From assembly GCF_002135345.1 (NCBI RefSeq), contig NZ_NEGI01000008.1, forward strand, positions 62,001 through 126,000: a stretch of 64,000 nucleotides of DNA. Direction: 5' to 3'. This document shows, piece after piece, positions 47,564 to 56,743 of the stretch (the stretch's first letter is position 1; every line of letters starts with the position of its first letter). A program made the translations under genes and the position numbers. Under the pieces are notes generated by a model. That model had not been told where the DNA came from and did not search any database. It saw only the letters and a list, made by a program, of their open reading frames with translations. The DNA is from Acinetobacter sp. ANC 4648. Lineage in GTDB: Bacteria; Pseudomonadota; Gammaproteobacteria; Pseudomonadales; Moraxellaceae.

Positions 47564-48883
47564 ATGCAACAATTTTTAAAACTCAGTCTTTTGTCAGTTG
47601 CTGTTGTAGGTAGTCAATTTACCAGTGCTAATGATTTTTGGTCGCAAGATCGTCAGTGGCTTTTGGGAGATTGGAATGGAGAACGAAAGCAACTTGAAGA
47701 TCAGGGTTATAAGTTTACTGCTGCAATTATGAGTCAGGGTGCGACAAATATTGACGGAGGCTATAATGACAGTACTACCTTTAAAAATGCAGCTCAGTTA
47801 ACGCTTGGGGCTAACTTTGATTTAAGCAAAACTTCTGGTTGGGACAATACCACAGCAGCTATTATGATCACCAAACGTGATGGTAATGCATTAACTTTGG
47901 ACCGTATTAAAGACCCACGTTCAAGTGCATTAGGTAATAGCCAAGAAATTTATGGGCGTGGAAAAATCTGGCGTTTAACGCAGGCGTGGGTAAAAAAAGG
48001 CTCTACCGATAATACTGTGCAATTTAAAATTGGCCGTATGGGCATGTCAGATGACTTTAACAGTTCACAATGTGAATTCCAAAACTTACTCTTGTGTGGT
48101 GGACAGCTGGGTAAATCGATTGGCTCAATTTGGTACAATTGGCCAGTCAGTTTATGGGGCACCAATGTCAAATATCAATTTACACCTGAATGGTCATTTG
48201 GTATCGGAGTTTACGAAGTAAATCCCGATAATGTTAAAACCCAATCCGATAGTGATGGTTTTAATCTTGATATGAACAATGTTAAAGGTGCAACCATTCC
48301 ATTAGAGCTCGCATGGAAACCTAAATTAGCAGTATTTGATGAATTACCAGGCGAATATAAAATTGGTGGATTGTATTCCACTGCAAAAGCAAATGATGTC
48401 AAAACGGTAGGGAAGGTCCATGATGGAAAACACAGTTTTTGGGTAAATGCTCAACAACAACTAACACAATACAACAGTGATGCTAAACGTGGTTTATTCA
48501 TGAGCGTGAATGCTGTGGTGAATGACAAAACCACCACAATGGTACAAAGCACGCAACAACTCGCACTTTGGTATAAAGGTGTTCTCGATAATCGACCAAA
48601 CGATTCAGTCGGTTTGGGATTCGCAAATTACGTGGTGAATGAGCGAGCTAGAGATCGTCAAATTGAGATCAATCAAAGCAATGGTTATGATCAATATAAT
48701 GCTTGGGCCGCAAACTATATTCCTATACAACATGATGAACTCAATATTGAGTTAAATTATACATACCAATGGTCTCCAGCAATTATGCTTAGACCCAATA
48801 TTCAATATATCTACCAACCTGCAGGCGTAAAAGAAGTCGATGATGCATGGGTGGCTGGCTTAACGATGCGGGTAAACTTTTAA
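47564..48883 (+). CDS. quiX: OprB-family porin of quinate cluster
   Basis: Outer-membrane porin likely to admit quinate/shikimate. It has 439 residues with a signal peptide (MQQFLKLSLLSVAVVGSQFTSA) and an OprB-like barrel with DWNGERKQLEDQG near the start and a C-terminal GLTMRVNF. The open frame reaches back to 47456 inside quiC, but only the ATG at 47564 begins a signal sequence. quiA, which follows quiX in Acinetobacter baylyi, is absent; a terminator comes instead. Confidence 0.88.
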   Translation: MQQFLKLSLLSVAVVGSQFTSANDFWSQDRQWLLGDWNGERKQLEDQGYKFTAAIMSQGATNIDGGYNDSTTFKNAAQLTLGANFDLSKTSGWDNTTAAIMITKRDGNALTLDRIKDPRSSALGNSQEIYGRGKIWRLTQAWVKKGSTDNTVQFKIGRMGMSDDFNSSQCEFQNLLLCGGQLGKSIGSIWYNWPVSLWGTNVKYQFTPEWSFGIGVYEVNPDNVKTQSDSDGFNLDMNNVKGATIPLELAWKPKLAVFDELPGEYKIGGLYSTAKANDVKTVGKVHDGKHSFWVNAQQQLTQYNSDAKRGLFMSVNAVVNDKTTTMVQSTQQLALWYKGVLDNRPNDSVGLGFANYVVNERARDRQIEINQSNGYDQYNAWAANYIPIQHDELNIELNYTYQWSPAIMLRPNIQYIYQPAGVKEVDDAWVAGLTMRVNF

Positions 48884-48912
48884 TCAGATCAATCCCTCTG
48901 ATTAAAATTTTT
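48882..48912 (+). terminator. Probable terminator of the pca-qui operon
   Basis: AATCAGA pairs with TCTGATT across an eight-base loop immediately at the quiX stop, followed by AAAATTTTT. Confidence 0.6.
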
Positions 48913-49215
48913 CACACAATATTGCAATGGTCATACGTGATATGGGAATAAAAGAATGAAAAAAATTAGTTTGGTCTTTTAAATGAATCCCTCTTGGGTA
49001 TTCCGTTTGAAAGATCCATAAAATCACAAATACAGTGAGGATTGAAATTAGATAACCCCATTAATAAAATGTCGGTAAAGATTGGTGATAATGATCGGGC
49101 TCTTTGGCTTGGTTTACTTAATTTTTTTGGGATAATCTGTCCTATTTCTCTTAAGCATTTAAGATTCTAAATTTGATAGGAATCAATATTACCGACTCTA
49201 ATATCGAATAAATAT
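48913..49215. other. Gap where quiA would be expected
   Basis: No gene is supported. A short frame from 49069 (33 residues, hydrophobic in its middle) has no recognisable relative. I could not find convincing quinate dehydrogenase sequence here. Confidence 0.5.
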
Positions 49216-49914
49216 TTAACAAATCAATAGTAGTCTATACTCACCATCCTTTTCAGTCGGAGCTCTATGCACACAGGGTAAGGCTTGTTGCGTTGGATGA
49301 TCTACTGCCAACCGCCAAAGATGTCCTGAGCCTAAATTTACAGGTTTTGTATCAGGTTTAGACTGATAATGTAGATCAAAAAAATTATCTTCTAAAAAAG
49401 TTTCAAATTCAGTCTCTGGACCGTCATGTAGTTTTTTCAGTTTCTCCCTGATTTCTGGAATCAAAATCTTTTGCTCAACCTGATCATGCGGCAAAATATC
49501 ACTTGCAGAGCCATGGTAAGTACATAAAAAAGTATCTGTTTCGATGGGTGAGCGATCAATATGATACGAATATACATCTGTTGAGATAAAGTCTAGCTCT
49601 TCATCCCGTTCGTAACTTTTAAGTAAATTAAGAGAAGGTGATGCTCCGAAATCAGTTAATAGCTGTATATCCCTTAAGATAATTTCCCTTGCTAGATTAC
49701 CTTTTTCTGAAAGTTGTAGCGTTAAAATATCTTCAATAGAAACTTCTGTAATATTTTCTTTTAACTGAAGTTTAGCCATAATTTCTTTAAAGTCACCAAG
49801 CAAATTTCTATACCAGCAAATGGCATTCATATTTGCTTGAAAATTCGTATTTACAAGTTCAGAAAAAGTAGAAACCACTTGAATTTGAGTATTGTCAGAA
49901 AATGTATTTTTCAT
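49216..49914 (-). CDS. DUF1826-family protein
   Basis: About 232 residues, no signal peptide. Family-like features are SYHIDRSPIETDTFLCTYHG (a His-x-Asp pair followed by TY-G) and the C-terminal ALPCVHRAPTEKDGEYRLLL. DUF1826 proteins are often seen near zinc-limitation genes in other bacteria; none is visible here. An upstream start at 50001 adds 29 residues that look non-coding, so I prefer the ATG at 49914, though its ribosome binding site is weak. Function unknown. Confidence 0.6.
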   Translation of the reverse strand: MKNTFSDNTQIQVVSTFSELVNTNFQANMNAICWYRNLLGDFKEIMAKLQLKENITEVSIEDILTLQLSEKGNLAREIILRDIQLLTDFGASPSLNLLKSYERDEELDFISTDVYSYHIDRSPIETDTFLCTYHGSASDILPHDQVEQKILIPEIREKLKKLHDGPETEFETFLEDNFFDLHYQSKPDTKPVNLGSGHLWRLAVDHPTQQALPCVHRAPTEKDGEYRLLLIC

Positions 49915-50079
49915 ATAAGAATTAAATGATAAATCATATTTGATTATACAGTCAGCGTTATAGAAATAGAGAGTGATTAATCCCATAACTTGAAATAACA
50001 CAAATTATTTCAAGTTTTTTAGAAGTATAAATTAAGAACAATAAAGCCAAAGTATTAAGTAGCTTTATCAGCACAGTTA

Positions 50080-50236
50080 CTATAAAGACATATGATATTC
50101 AATTACTCCTGATTTTTCAGCAATCCAGTCATAAAATTTTTGGGCAGTATGATTAACTTCCTGTGTATGCCAATATAACCGTGTACACTGTTGAGCAATT
50201 GCTTGTTTTTGTACATATTCAATCAAGTGTTTGTTT
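50080..50236 (-). pseudogene. C-terminal remnant of a GNAT acetyltransferase
   Basis: The minus strand encodes about 50 residues ending at a TAG at 50080. They include CTRLYWHTQEVNHTAQKFYD and the end SGVIEYHM, the typical C-terminal motif of a GNAT subgroup (RLYW-T-E-N-TA--LY). The acetyl-CoA-binding part is absent; upstream the frame runs into the benE remnant. Confidence 0.7.
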
Positions 50237-50375
50237 TAATATCAATAAACCTGGCATATATTGCCCCGTTAAGGTAATTAAAAATAAAGGTAAGGCAAAA
50301 CTTAGTGCAGAATTGATCGAAAAGTAGGGCTGTAAAAATAGGCGATGCCAATTTTAGCTCAAATCCTAAACTAGC
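50228..50375 (-). pseudogene. Remnant of benzoate transporter benE
   Basis: The minus strand encodes FALPLFLITLTGQYMPGLL, a strong match to the BenE core (ALPLFLVTxxxQxxPG). Just upstream, in another frame, is FELKLASPIFTA, the preceding BenE segment, so at least one frameshift has occurred. About 50 of some 400 residues remain, joined directly to the acetyltransferase remnant. Confidence 0.65.
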
Positions 50376-50733
50376 TATAAAATTTTAAGAACAACCTAAA
50401 AAGTATAAAATGATTTGTGTATTTGAAATTTATTTATTTTATACAAAATGAGTCTTAGCTCTACTTTAAGGAAAATTCTATTTTTAAACCCTTTAATTTT
50501 AGAAGTAATTTCCATCAGTCCCGTATTTAAAAATCTAGCCAAGAGCGTTACTTGCGCTAATTTTCATAAAATACAATGCTTACTTTTTAATGTGAAAAAA
50601 ATAGTTAAGGAGTTTAGTAACAGACTCCTTAATGAGCACTACAGGGATTGTCGGAACTATGCTCGTGAGCTACCATTCCGAAATCAAAATTAAAATATAT
50701 TAGATAAATAAACCACCCTCAATAGGTGCAATT

Positions 50734-52235
50734 ATGACAACTTCTTATCGTGATCCGAAACGATGGTGGGTACTAACAGCGGTAGTACTTGCCTTTCTTC
50801 CCGTTGTTATTGATATGACCGTTCTCCATGTAGCGGTACCTTCACTAACTCAATCTTTGAGTGCATCTAGTACTGAAGTTTTATGGATCATTGATATCTA
50901 TCCACTTCTCATGGCAGGTCTCTTAGTTCCGATGGGAACACTTGCTGATCGTATTGGTAATAGGAAGGTCTTGTTAGTTGGATTAATAATTTTTGGTATT
51001 GCTTCCATACTTGCTGCGTTTTCTCAAAGTGCATCGATGCTCATAGGGGCTCGTGCATTTCTTGCTTTGGGTGGTGCAATGATAATGCCTTGTGTTCTAG
51101 GTATTTTCGCAAAACTTTTGAAGACAGTGCTGAGCGTGCTATAGCTCTTGGCATCTGGGGGACTGTTGGATCTGCAGGTGCAGCAATAGGTCCGCTTATT
51201 GGAGGGGGCTTGCTTGAATACTTTTGGTGGGGCTCAGTTTTCTTGATTAACGTACCAATAATGCTTGTTGTTGCTCCAACATGTTATTTTCTTTTATCTC
51301 GAGAAGAGGTCACAACACCTGGTCATTGGGCATTTGGTCAAGCATTGTTACTCATTGTTGGCTTAATATCGCTTGTTTATTCACTTAAAGCCGGAATCGG
51401 TGGTAAACAGTCGTTATTCGTTGTGCTAGCGCTTGCAATGATTGCAATAGGTTTATTGGTCATTTTTGTACGTAAACAACTTAAATCTACCCAACCTATG
51501 TTAGATCTTTCTCTATTTTCACGTCCAGCCATTTTGGCAGGGATTATCATGGCGATGGTTGCTGCTGGGGCTTTAGCTGGGGTTGAACTCACTTTAGCTA
51601 TGGAGCTTCAATATGTAATTGACCTAACACCACTACAAGCAGGTCTGTTTATGGTGCCGATTATGGTCGCTGCAGCTATTGGTGGGCCAACTGCTGGATT
51701 TCTTTCAAATAAATTTGGACTTCGTTTGGTTGCTACACTGTCACTATTTATTGCCGCATGTGCTTTAGCGAGTCTCGGATATTCTGACTTTCATAATCCT
51801 GGTGTGATTGTTCCCTTTATTTTAGCAGTGACTGGTTTGACGCTTAGTATTGGCTTAACAGCATCATCAATTGCAATTATGGGATCTGTACCTGCAGAAA
51901 AGGGGGCAGCAGCAGGCTCATTGGAAAGTACAGGTTATGAACTTGGTACTGGACTTGGTATTACTTTATTTGGCGTATTTATGGCAAATATTTTTAGTAG
52001 CAATATTAAAATACCTTCAGATTTTCCAGCTTCTTTAGCAGAAAAAGCGAGTCTTTCAATCGGTGATACTTATTTGGTTGCAAGTAATTTACCTACAGAG
52101 CAAGGTGCAGCACTCATTTCAGCAGGAAAAATGGCTTTTAGTGCTGCACATGTCACATTATTAACCACAGCGGGTTTAGTAATAGGCATACTTGCTGTTG
52201 TTGTATTCTTTATGCTTTCAAAATATCGTCAGTAG
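50734..52235 (+). pseudogene. MFS multidrug efflux gene (SmvA/QacA type), frameshifted
   Basis: A DHA2-family exporter of cationic drugs, with 14 helices expected. Residues up to MIMPCVLGIF are in the first frame, which ends at 51144. The rest, from KTFEDSAERAIALGIWGTVGSAG, is in a second frame ending at 52235. The join is at about 51103-51108 (ATTTTCGC), where one T appears to be missing. Both halves are otherwise intact (ADRIGNRKVLL loop; C-terminal helices). Total about 500 residues, normal for the family. Either a recent inactivation or a sequencing error. Confidence 0.82.
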
Positions 52236-52356
52236 GGAATACTTATTAATTTTATTAATTAAAATTTTAGGTTGGGGTTTCAGTGAAAAATGTTTAGTTT
52301 AAGATATACTAAATCATCTGATTTTTACGGATATATTTTTTCATTGGAATCACTTA

Positions 52357-52863
52357 TTACTGATTTAAGATTGGATAATTTTTTAACTGTATTTTAAAGC
52401 AGCTTCCACCTAATGTTTTTGATTTAGAGTAATTTAGGCTGCCTTGATGAGCCTCAATGATCGCATCAATAACCGCTAGTCCTAAGCCTGTACCACCATC
52501 TAAACGTGATCTAGAATCTTCCAAGCGATAGAACGGTTTAAATAAGTGTTCAAGATGAGACTCATCAATCCCAGGACCTTCGTCCTCTAACATCAAAATC
52601 CAGTTTTCTTGTGTTTTGTAGGTCGTAATCATCAGTTGCCCCGGATTAGCATATCTTAAGACATTTGAGAAGAATGCAATCAACACTTGCTCCATACGCC
52701 TTTCATCACAGAACACACTTTCATCAGTCAAATTTACCACTTCATTTAAACCTTTGACTTGAAAGCGCTCATGAAACATTTGCAAGCATTTATAAATACT
52801 GGCTTTTAAATTAGTCTTTTGAAGCTCTAAGCGAAATTGCTTATTCTCAATCAAAGTCCCTAA
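52357..52863 (-). pseudogene. C-terminal fragment of a sensor histidine kinase
   Basis: Only the kinase catalytic domain remains, about 169 residues: FFSNVLRYA (N box), LEDEGPGIDESH (G1) and DGGTGLGLAVIDAII (G2). Similarity begins at LGTLIENKQFRLELQ; the phosphoacceptor His domain, sensor and membrane parts are missing. No response regulator gene adjoins it. It breaks off about 170 bases before copy B of the dispersed repeat. Confidence 0.75.
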
Positions 52864-52887
52864 TGGCTATTTTTTTAGGCATTTTAA

Positions 52888-53130
52888 AAGGTTTTTTTCC
52901 TGATCATTGGGAACAGTCTAAAAATTATTACAAATAGACATATATACAGAGCGACAAGTTATGACCGCAATAAAGGCGTATTACTAAAATCAGACTATGT
53001 ATTTATGCTTGAGTCACTGGAGAGCTATATAGGTCATATTCAGAGCTTAGATATAGATAACCATGAAGAAATAGACCGATTGAAATTATTATTTATAAAA
53101 CTAGATCATCAGATCCAACGGTTTAGATAG
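52888..53130 (+). pseudogene. 3' fragment of an unknown gene ending at the Xer site
   Basis: Open frame without a proper start, encoding RHIYRATSYDRNKGVLLKSD and later YIGHIQSLDIDNHEEIDRL, stop at 53128-53130. An internal ATG at 53005 gives 41 residues. The 3' part is repeated in decayed form at 22443. It stops seven bases before the Xer site, so it may be the last gene of an integrated element. Function unknown. Confidence 0.5.
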
Positions 53131-53136
53131 CGCAGA

Positions 53137-53164
53137 ATTTTGCATAACGAATATTATGTTACTT
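53137..53164 (+). other. XerC/XerD-like recombination site (copy B)
   Basis: XerC-like arm ATTTTGCATAA, centre CGAATA, XerD-like arm TTATGTTACTT. It lies in opposite orientation to dif, 93 bases from it. Confidence 0.65.
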
Positions 53165-53170
53165 AGCTTA

Positions 53171-53212
53171 CTCAAGATCGTGAATACACTTATTTAGATT
53201 CACGATCTTGAG
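53171..53212. repeat. Perfect 15-bp hairpin after the Xer site (copy B)
   Basis: CTCAAGATCGTGAAT pairs with ATTCACGATCTTGAG around a 12-base loop. It occupies the same place as the copy A hairpin but with an unrelated stem. There is no T-run. Confidence 0.75.
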
Positions 53213-53257
53213 CTGTGGCTACAACTAGGTTGTGTAGGCCACAGTCTTAGATATTCT

Positions 53258-53285
53258 ATTTAACATAATATACATTATGCGAAAT
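53258..53285 (-). other. dif: Chromosomal dif site (XerCD resolution site)
   Basis: Read on the minus strand: XerC arm ATTTCGCATAA, centre TGTATA, XerD arm TTATGTTAAAT. Centre and XerD arm are identical to E. coli dif as I know it, and the XerC arm keeps the inner CGCATAA. This is much closer to consensus than the two other sites in the window. It indicates the replication terminus region and fits the mid-chromosome position of pca-qui in Acinetobacter. Confidence 0.85.
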
Positions 53286-53350
53286 CAGTAGATATTAAAA
53301 ATTAGATACTAGAAATAGCTTATTATATTGTTTGTATTCATATGGATAAT

Positions 53351-53379
53351 AAAAGCCAGATAAAAATTATCTGGCTTTT
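53351..53379 (-). terminator. Intrinsic terminator after copZ
   Basis: AAAAGCCAGATAA pairs with TTATCTGGCTTTT around a three-base loop, with further A/T-rich flanks. Placed 30 bases after the copZ stop; symmetrical, so it may act both ways. Confidence 0.85.
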
Positions 53380-53408
53380 AAATATAATATAGGTTTAGCT
53401 TTATTAAT

Positions 53409-53603
53409 TTAACGTACTTCCGCAGGAAAACCATCTTCAGCAAGCGCATCTAAAATAACTTGAGTTGGCTCTATTGTTTCAAGATCTACAATTTTATTTT
53501 CAACATCAATATTTACATTTGCATTTGCATCAATTGATTTAATCGTTGCAGTCACTCCTCGAGCACAGCCACCACAAGTTATATTAGCTATATATAGTTT
53601 CAT
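53409..53603 (-). CDS. copZ: Copper chaperone, HMA domain (CopZ-like)
   Basis: A 64-residue cytoplasmic metallochaperone consisting of one heavy-metal-associated domain. The metal site is ITCGGCARGV (CxxC) at residues 9-18. It would deliver Cu(I) to CopA. It has its own CueR-type promoter, 43-73 bases upstream. Confidence 0.88.
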   Translation of the reverse strand: MKLYIANITCGGCARGVTATIKSIDANANVNIDVENKIVDLETIEPTQVILDALAEDGFPAEVR

Positions 53604-53645
53604 GTTAAATCTCCAGTTAAATAAAGGATCTGTGAATATAGAAAT

Positions 53646-53676
53646 ACTTTAAAGCTTGACATCATGGTAAGGTCAA
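53646..53676 (-). promoter_or_regulatory. CueR-type promoter of copZ (19-bp spacer)
   Basis: On the minus strand TTGACC (-35, 53676-53671) and TAAAGT (-10, 53651-53646) are separated by 19 bases. The long spacer and ACCTTACC inside it are marks of MerR-family metal promoters. Confidence 0.75.
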
Positions 53677-53748
53677 GTGCTTTAACATAAAATAAAAAAC
53701 ACGGCATAGAGAATAGATTCAAAGAATAATTCATCATATTCAGTAAAA

Positions 53749-54150
53749 TTATCTAATATCAGCTCCATGCTCAATATGCTTAAGAATCGTACAATTTGAA
53801 CTTGAATCACCTGAACAACTGACAACTGAATCTTGCAGTGTATCTACCATCTCTTGTAAGGTTTTAATTTTTTGGTTTAACGCTTCAATATGCTTAGAAG
53901 CCAATTGCTTTACTTCTGCACTGGTACGTCCTGTATTTTTCCACAATGATATAAGTTCTTTCATTTGTTCGGAAGAAAAACCAAGGTCACGAGCATGTTT
54001 AATAAAGTTCAAGGTTTTTAAATCTTGCTCGGTATATATTCGATAACCAGCATCTGACCTTTTGGCAACATCAATAAGTCCAATTTCCTCATAATAACGA
54101 ATCATTTTTGAAGAAATTCCAGACTGTTTCGAAACCTGTCCGATATTCAT
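53749..54150 (-). CDS. cueR: MerR-family copper-responsive regulator
   Basis: A 133-residue activator. The N-terminal helix-turn-helix (NIGQVSKQSGISSKMIRYYEEIGLI) is followed by a dimerisation helix and a C-terminal metal loop CSGDSSSNC, which has the C-x7-C spacing typical of Cu(I)-sensing CueR. It lies 73 bases after copA on the same strand. It probably controls the two promoters with 19-bp spacers at copA and copZ. Confidence 0.88.
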   Translation of the reverse strand: MNIGQVSKQSGISSKMIRYYEEIGLIDVAKRSDAGYRIYTEQDLKTLNFIKHARDLGFSSEQMKELISLWKNTGRTSAEVKQLASKHIEALNQKIKTLQEMVDTLQDSVVSCSGDSSSNCTILKHIEHGADIR

Positions 54151-54223
54151 ATTTCACCTCAGTCAAATTGACTGTAGCTAGTAATTACAATCAGCTACAG
54201 TATTTTATTCTTTTTAAATAACA

Positions 54224-56704
54224 TTAATGATCTGTCATTAATGTTGGGGCAAAAGCTCTTAACCGTAAAGCATTTCCCAGTACAAAAACAGAAGATAATG
54301 CCATTGCACCCGCTGCGAAAACTGGAGAAAGTAAAATTCCAAAATGCGGATATAGCAATCCTGCTGCAACAGGAATTAATGCGGCATTATAAATAAATGC
54401 CCAAAATAAATTCTGACGAATATTATCAATTGTTGCTTTACTTAAGGCAATTGCATTCGGGACACCCAATAAACTTCCAGACATCAATACAACATCCGCT
54501 GCCTCAATTGCAACATCAGTCCCCGTCCCTATTGCCAAACCCACATCTGCTTCAGCAAGCGCTGGTGCATCATTAATTCCATCACCTACATAAGCGACTC
54601 GACCATAACGCTGTTTTAACTGACGTACAGCTTCAACTTTTCCATCGGGTAATACTTCTGCAATCACTTCATCAATATTTAATTGCTTTGCAATAGCTTC
54701 AGCTGTATGTCGATTATCACCAGTAATCATAGCAACAGCCAAACCAAGTTGATGCAGAGCTTGAATTGCGGTGAAGGTTGATGTCTTGATAGGATCTGCA
54801 ACGGCTATGATTGCAGCTAGTTGATGATCAATAGCCACATATAACGGGGTTTTACCTTCTTGACCTAATCGTTGAGCAATTTGATTAAAAATGGTCAAAT
54901 CCAATCCCATCTTTTGCATGAAGCGATCTGCGCCAATATGTATTGCACTATCTTCAATTAGTGCTTCTATACCAAAACCTGTAACAGAATTAAAATTTTG
55001 CACACTCTTTAAAATTAAACCTTTATTTTTTGCTGCCGTTACAATGGCTTGAGCAATCGGATGTTCTGATTTATCTTCTACTGAGGCAACTTTAAGCAAT
55101 ACATCATTTTCATCAAAACCAGCGATCACTTCAAAATCAGTTAATGTTGGTTTTCCTTCAGTTAAAGTACCGGTTTTATCTACAGCAACTACTCGGGCTT
55201 CTTTTAAAAGTTGCAATGCTTCACCTTTGCGAAACAATATCCCCATTTCAGCACCGCGACCTGTACCCACCATAATAGAGGTCGGCGTTGCTAATCCCAT
55301 TGCACATGGGCAAGCAATAATAAGTACCGCAACGGCATTTACAAGACCGAAAGTCAGTGCTGGCTCAGGACCAAAAATAAACCAGACTAAGAATGTGAAT
55401 AACGCTAATAACATTACAATTGGCACAAACCACATCGTAATTTTATCAACCAGAGCTTGAATGGGCAGTTTTGAGCCTTGAGCTTGTTCAACCATGCGAA
55501 TAATTTGTGCAAGAACAGAATCGCTACCCACAGCAGTTGCTTTAATCTGAATATTACCTTTCTGATTAACGGTCCCACCGACTACACTTGAACCTATACT
55601 TTTTTCAACAGGAATTGGTTCTCCTGTAATCATGGACTCATCAATATAACTTTGCCCAAATACCACATCACCATCTACAGGTACGCGTTCTCCTGGACGA
55701 ATTTCAACAATCATGCCCGATAGAACTTCTGTAATTGGAATTTCAATCAGCTCCCCATCTTGTTTTACACGTGCTGTTTTGGGTTGCATTCCGACTAAAT
55801 GTTGAATCGCCTGAGATGTTTTACCTTTAGCTTTCGCTTCAAAAAAACGTCCAAGTAATATCAGTGCAACAATTACTGCTGCTGCTTCGTAGTAAACATT
55901 GACAGTACCCTCAGGTAAAACTGTTGGTATAAAAGTGGCAACCACAGAAAAGCTATATGCTGCTAACGTTCCAACCGAAACGAGCGAGTTCATATCGGGT
56001 GCTAAACGAAATAATGCGGGAATGCCTTTTTGATAAAAGCGCCGTCCCGGAAATAATAAAATTAATGTGGTTAATATAAACTGGATATACCAACTATTAA
56101 GTGTGCCAATCTGGGTTGCAATAAAATGGTGAAATGCTGGAATCATATGCGATCCCATTTCTAGAATAAAAACAGGCACTGCGAGCACAGTTGCAATGAT
56201 TAAATCCCGTTTTAATAATTCTTGCTCGTTGGCTTTCTGATCAATTTGTTCAGTACTATTTTGTTCAACAGGTTTCGCGTTATAACCCGCTCTTTCAATT
56301 GCGGCAATTAAGCTTTGGATATTAACATCAGCATAGGTATGAATGAGTGCTTTTTCAGTCGCCAAATTGACTGCTGCAGAACGAACACCATTCACCTTAG
56401 TTAAGGCTTTTTCAACACGACCTACGCAGGAAGCACAAGTCATCCCTTCAACCATTAACTCAATCGGTGGTTTTGTTACAACGGTATAACCCGTTTTTTC
56501 AATAGCTTTAATAATTTCTGGATAATTGATAGGCTGATCACTATGAATAGTCGCCTTTTCTGTGGCTAAATTTACTGCAACAGATTGTACTCCATCAATC
56601 TTATTGAGGGCTTTTTCAACACGGCCTACACATGAAGCACAAGTCATCCCTTCAATAGATACTGTGCCTGTATATTTTGGTGTGTTTTTTACTAGATCGT
56701 TCAT
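54224..56704 (-). CDS. copA: Cu(I)-exporting P1B-type ATPase
   Basis: Inner-membrane copper efflux pump of 826 residues. Two N-terminal metal-binding domains each carry [15 protein letters not shown] (residues about 15 and 85). Eight helices follow, with the transport motif [11 protein letters not shown], actuator TGEPIPVEK, phosphorylation site [20 protein letters not shown] and [20 protein letters not shown] frame start at 56719 lies over the ribosome binding site GGAAGG; the ATG at 56704 is chosen. Confidence 0.95.
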   Translation of the reverse strand: MNDLVKNTPKYTGTVSIEGMTCASCVGRVEKALNKIDGVQSVAVNLATEKATIHSDQPINYPEIIKAIEKTGYTVVTKPPIELMVEGMTCASCVGRVEKALTKVNGVRSAAVNLATEKALIHTYADVNIQSLIAAIERAGYNAKPVEQNSTEQIDQKANEQELLKRDLIIATVLAVPVFILEMGSHMIPAFHHFIATQIGTLNSWYIQFILTTLILLFPGRRFYQKGIPALFRLAPDMNSLVSVGTLAAYSFSVVATFIPTVLPEGTVNVYYEAAAVIVALILLGRFFEAKAKGKTSQAIQHLVGMQPKTARVKQDGELIEIPITEVLSGMIVEIRPGERVPVDGDVVFGQSYIDESMITGEPIPVEKSIGSSVVGGTVNQKGNIQIKATAVGSDSVLAQIIRMVEQAQGSKLPIQALVDKITMWFVPIVMLLALFTFLVWFIFGPEPALTFGLVNAVAVLIIACPCAMGLATPTSIMVGTGRGAEMGILFRKGEALQLLKEARVVAVDKTGTLTEGKPTLTDFEVIAGFDENDVLLKVASVEDKSEHPIAQAIVTAAKNKGLILKSVQNFNSVTGFGIEALIEDSAIHIGADRFMQKMGLDLTIFNQIAQRLGQEGKTPLYVAIDHQLAAIIAVADPIKTSTFTAIQALHQLGLAVAMITGDNRHTAEAIAKQLNIDEVIAEVLPDGKVEAVRQLKQRYGRVAYVGDGINDAPALAEADVGLAIGTGTDVAIEAADVVLMSGSLLGVPNAIALSKATIDNIRQNLFWAFIYNAALIPVAAGLLYPHFGILLSPVFAAGAMALSSVFVLGNALRLRAFAPTLMTDH

Positions 56705-56743
56705 ATCAACACCTTCCACTATTTAATCTTATCTTATCGCTTC

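Larger units (their letters stand above)
50002..50733. other. Degraded interval with gene remnants
   Basis: Holds the acetyltransferase and benE remnants listed next and the promoter region of the efflux gene. A plus-strand frame at 50448-50693 has no protein-like features and is not called. Confidence 0.6.
53033..53263 (+). repeat. Dispersed repeat, copy B (paired with copy A at 22443-22665)
   Basis: Shares with copy A the GHIQ coding segment, the Xer-like site position, a hairpin directly after it and the tail CTTAGATATTCTATTT. Here the tail runs straight into dif; in copy A the corresponding bases (ATTTTATCTAA) match only the first arm of dif loosely. Confidence 0.8.
52864..53408. other. 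Terminus-proximal gap with Xer-site element and dif
   Basis: Contains a coding fragment, the Xer-like site, a hairpin, dif and the copZ terminator, all listed separately. Another short plus-strand frame at 52863-52937 begins MAIFLGILKGFFPDHWEQSK and has no known relative that I recognise. Confidence 0.6.

Noticed and set aside
49069..49170. Short frame of 33 residues after quiX, considered as a quiA remnant
   Set aside because: It has one hydrophobic patch but no recognisable quinate dehydrogenase motif, so the link could not be supported.
50448..50693. An 81-residue plus-strand open frame
   Set aside because: No ribosome binding site, no family-like motif, and it lies in a degraded AT-rich gap before the efflux gene.
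54170..54200. CTGTAGCT/AGCTACAG hairpin between copA and cueR
   Set aside because: The T-rich side is on the plus strand while both genes are on the minus strand, so a terminator role is not supported.
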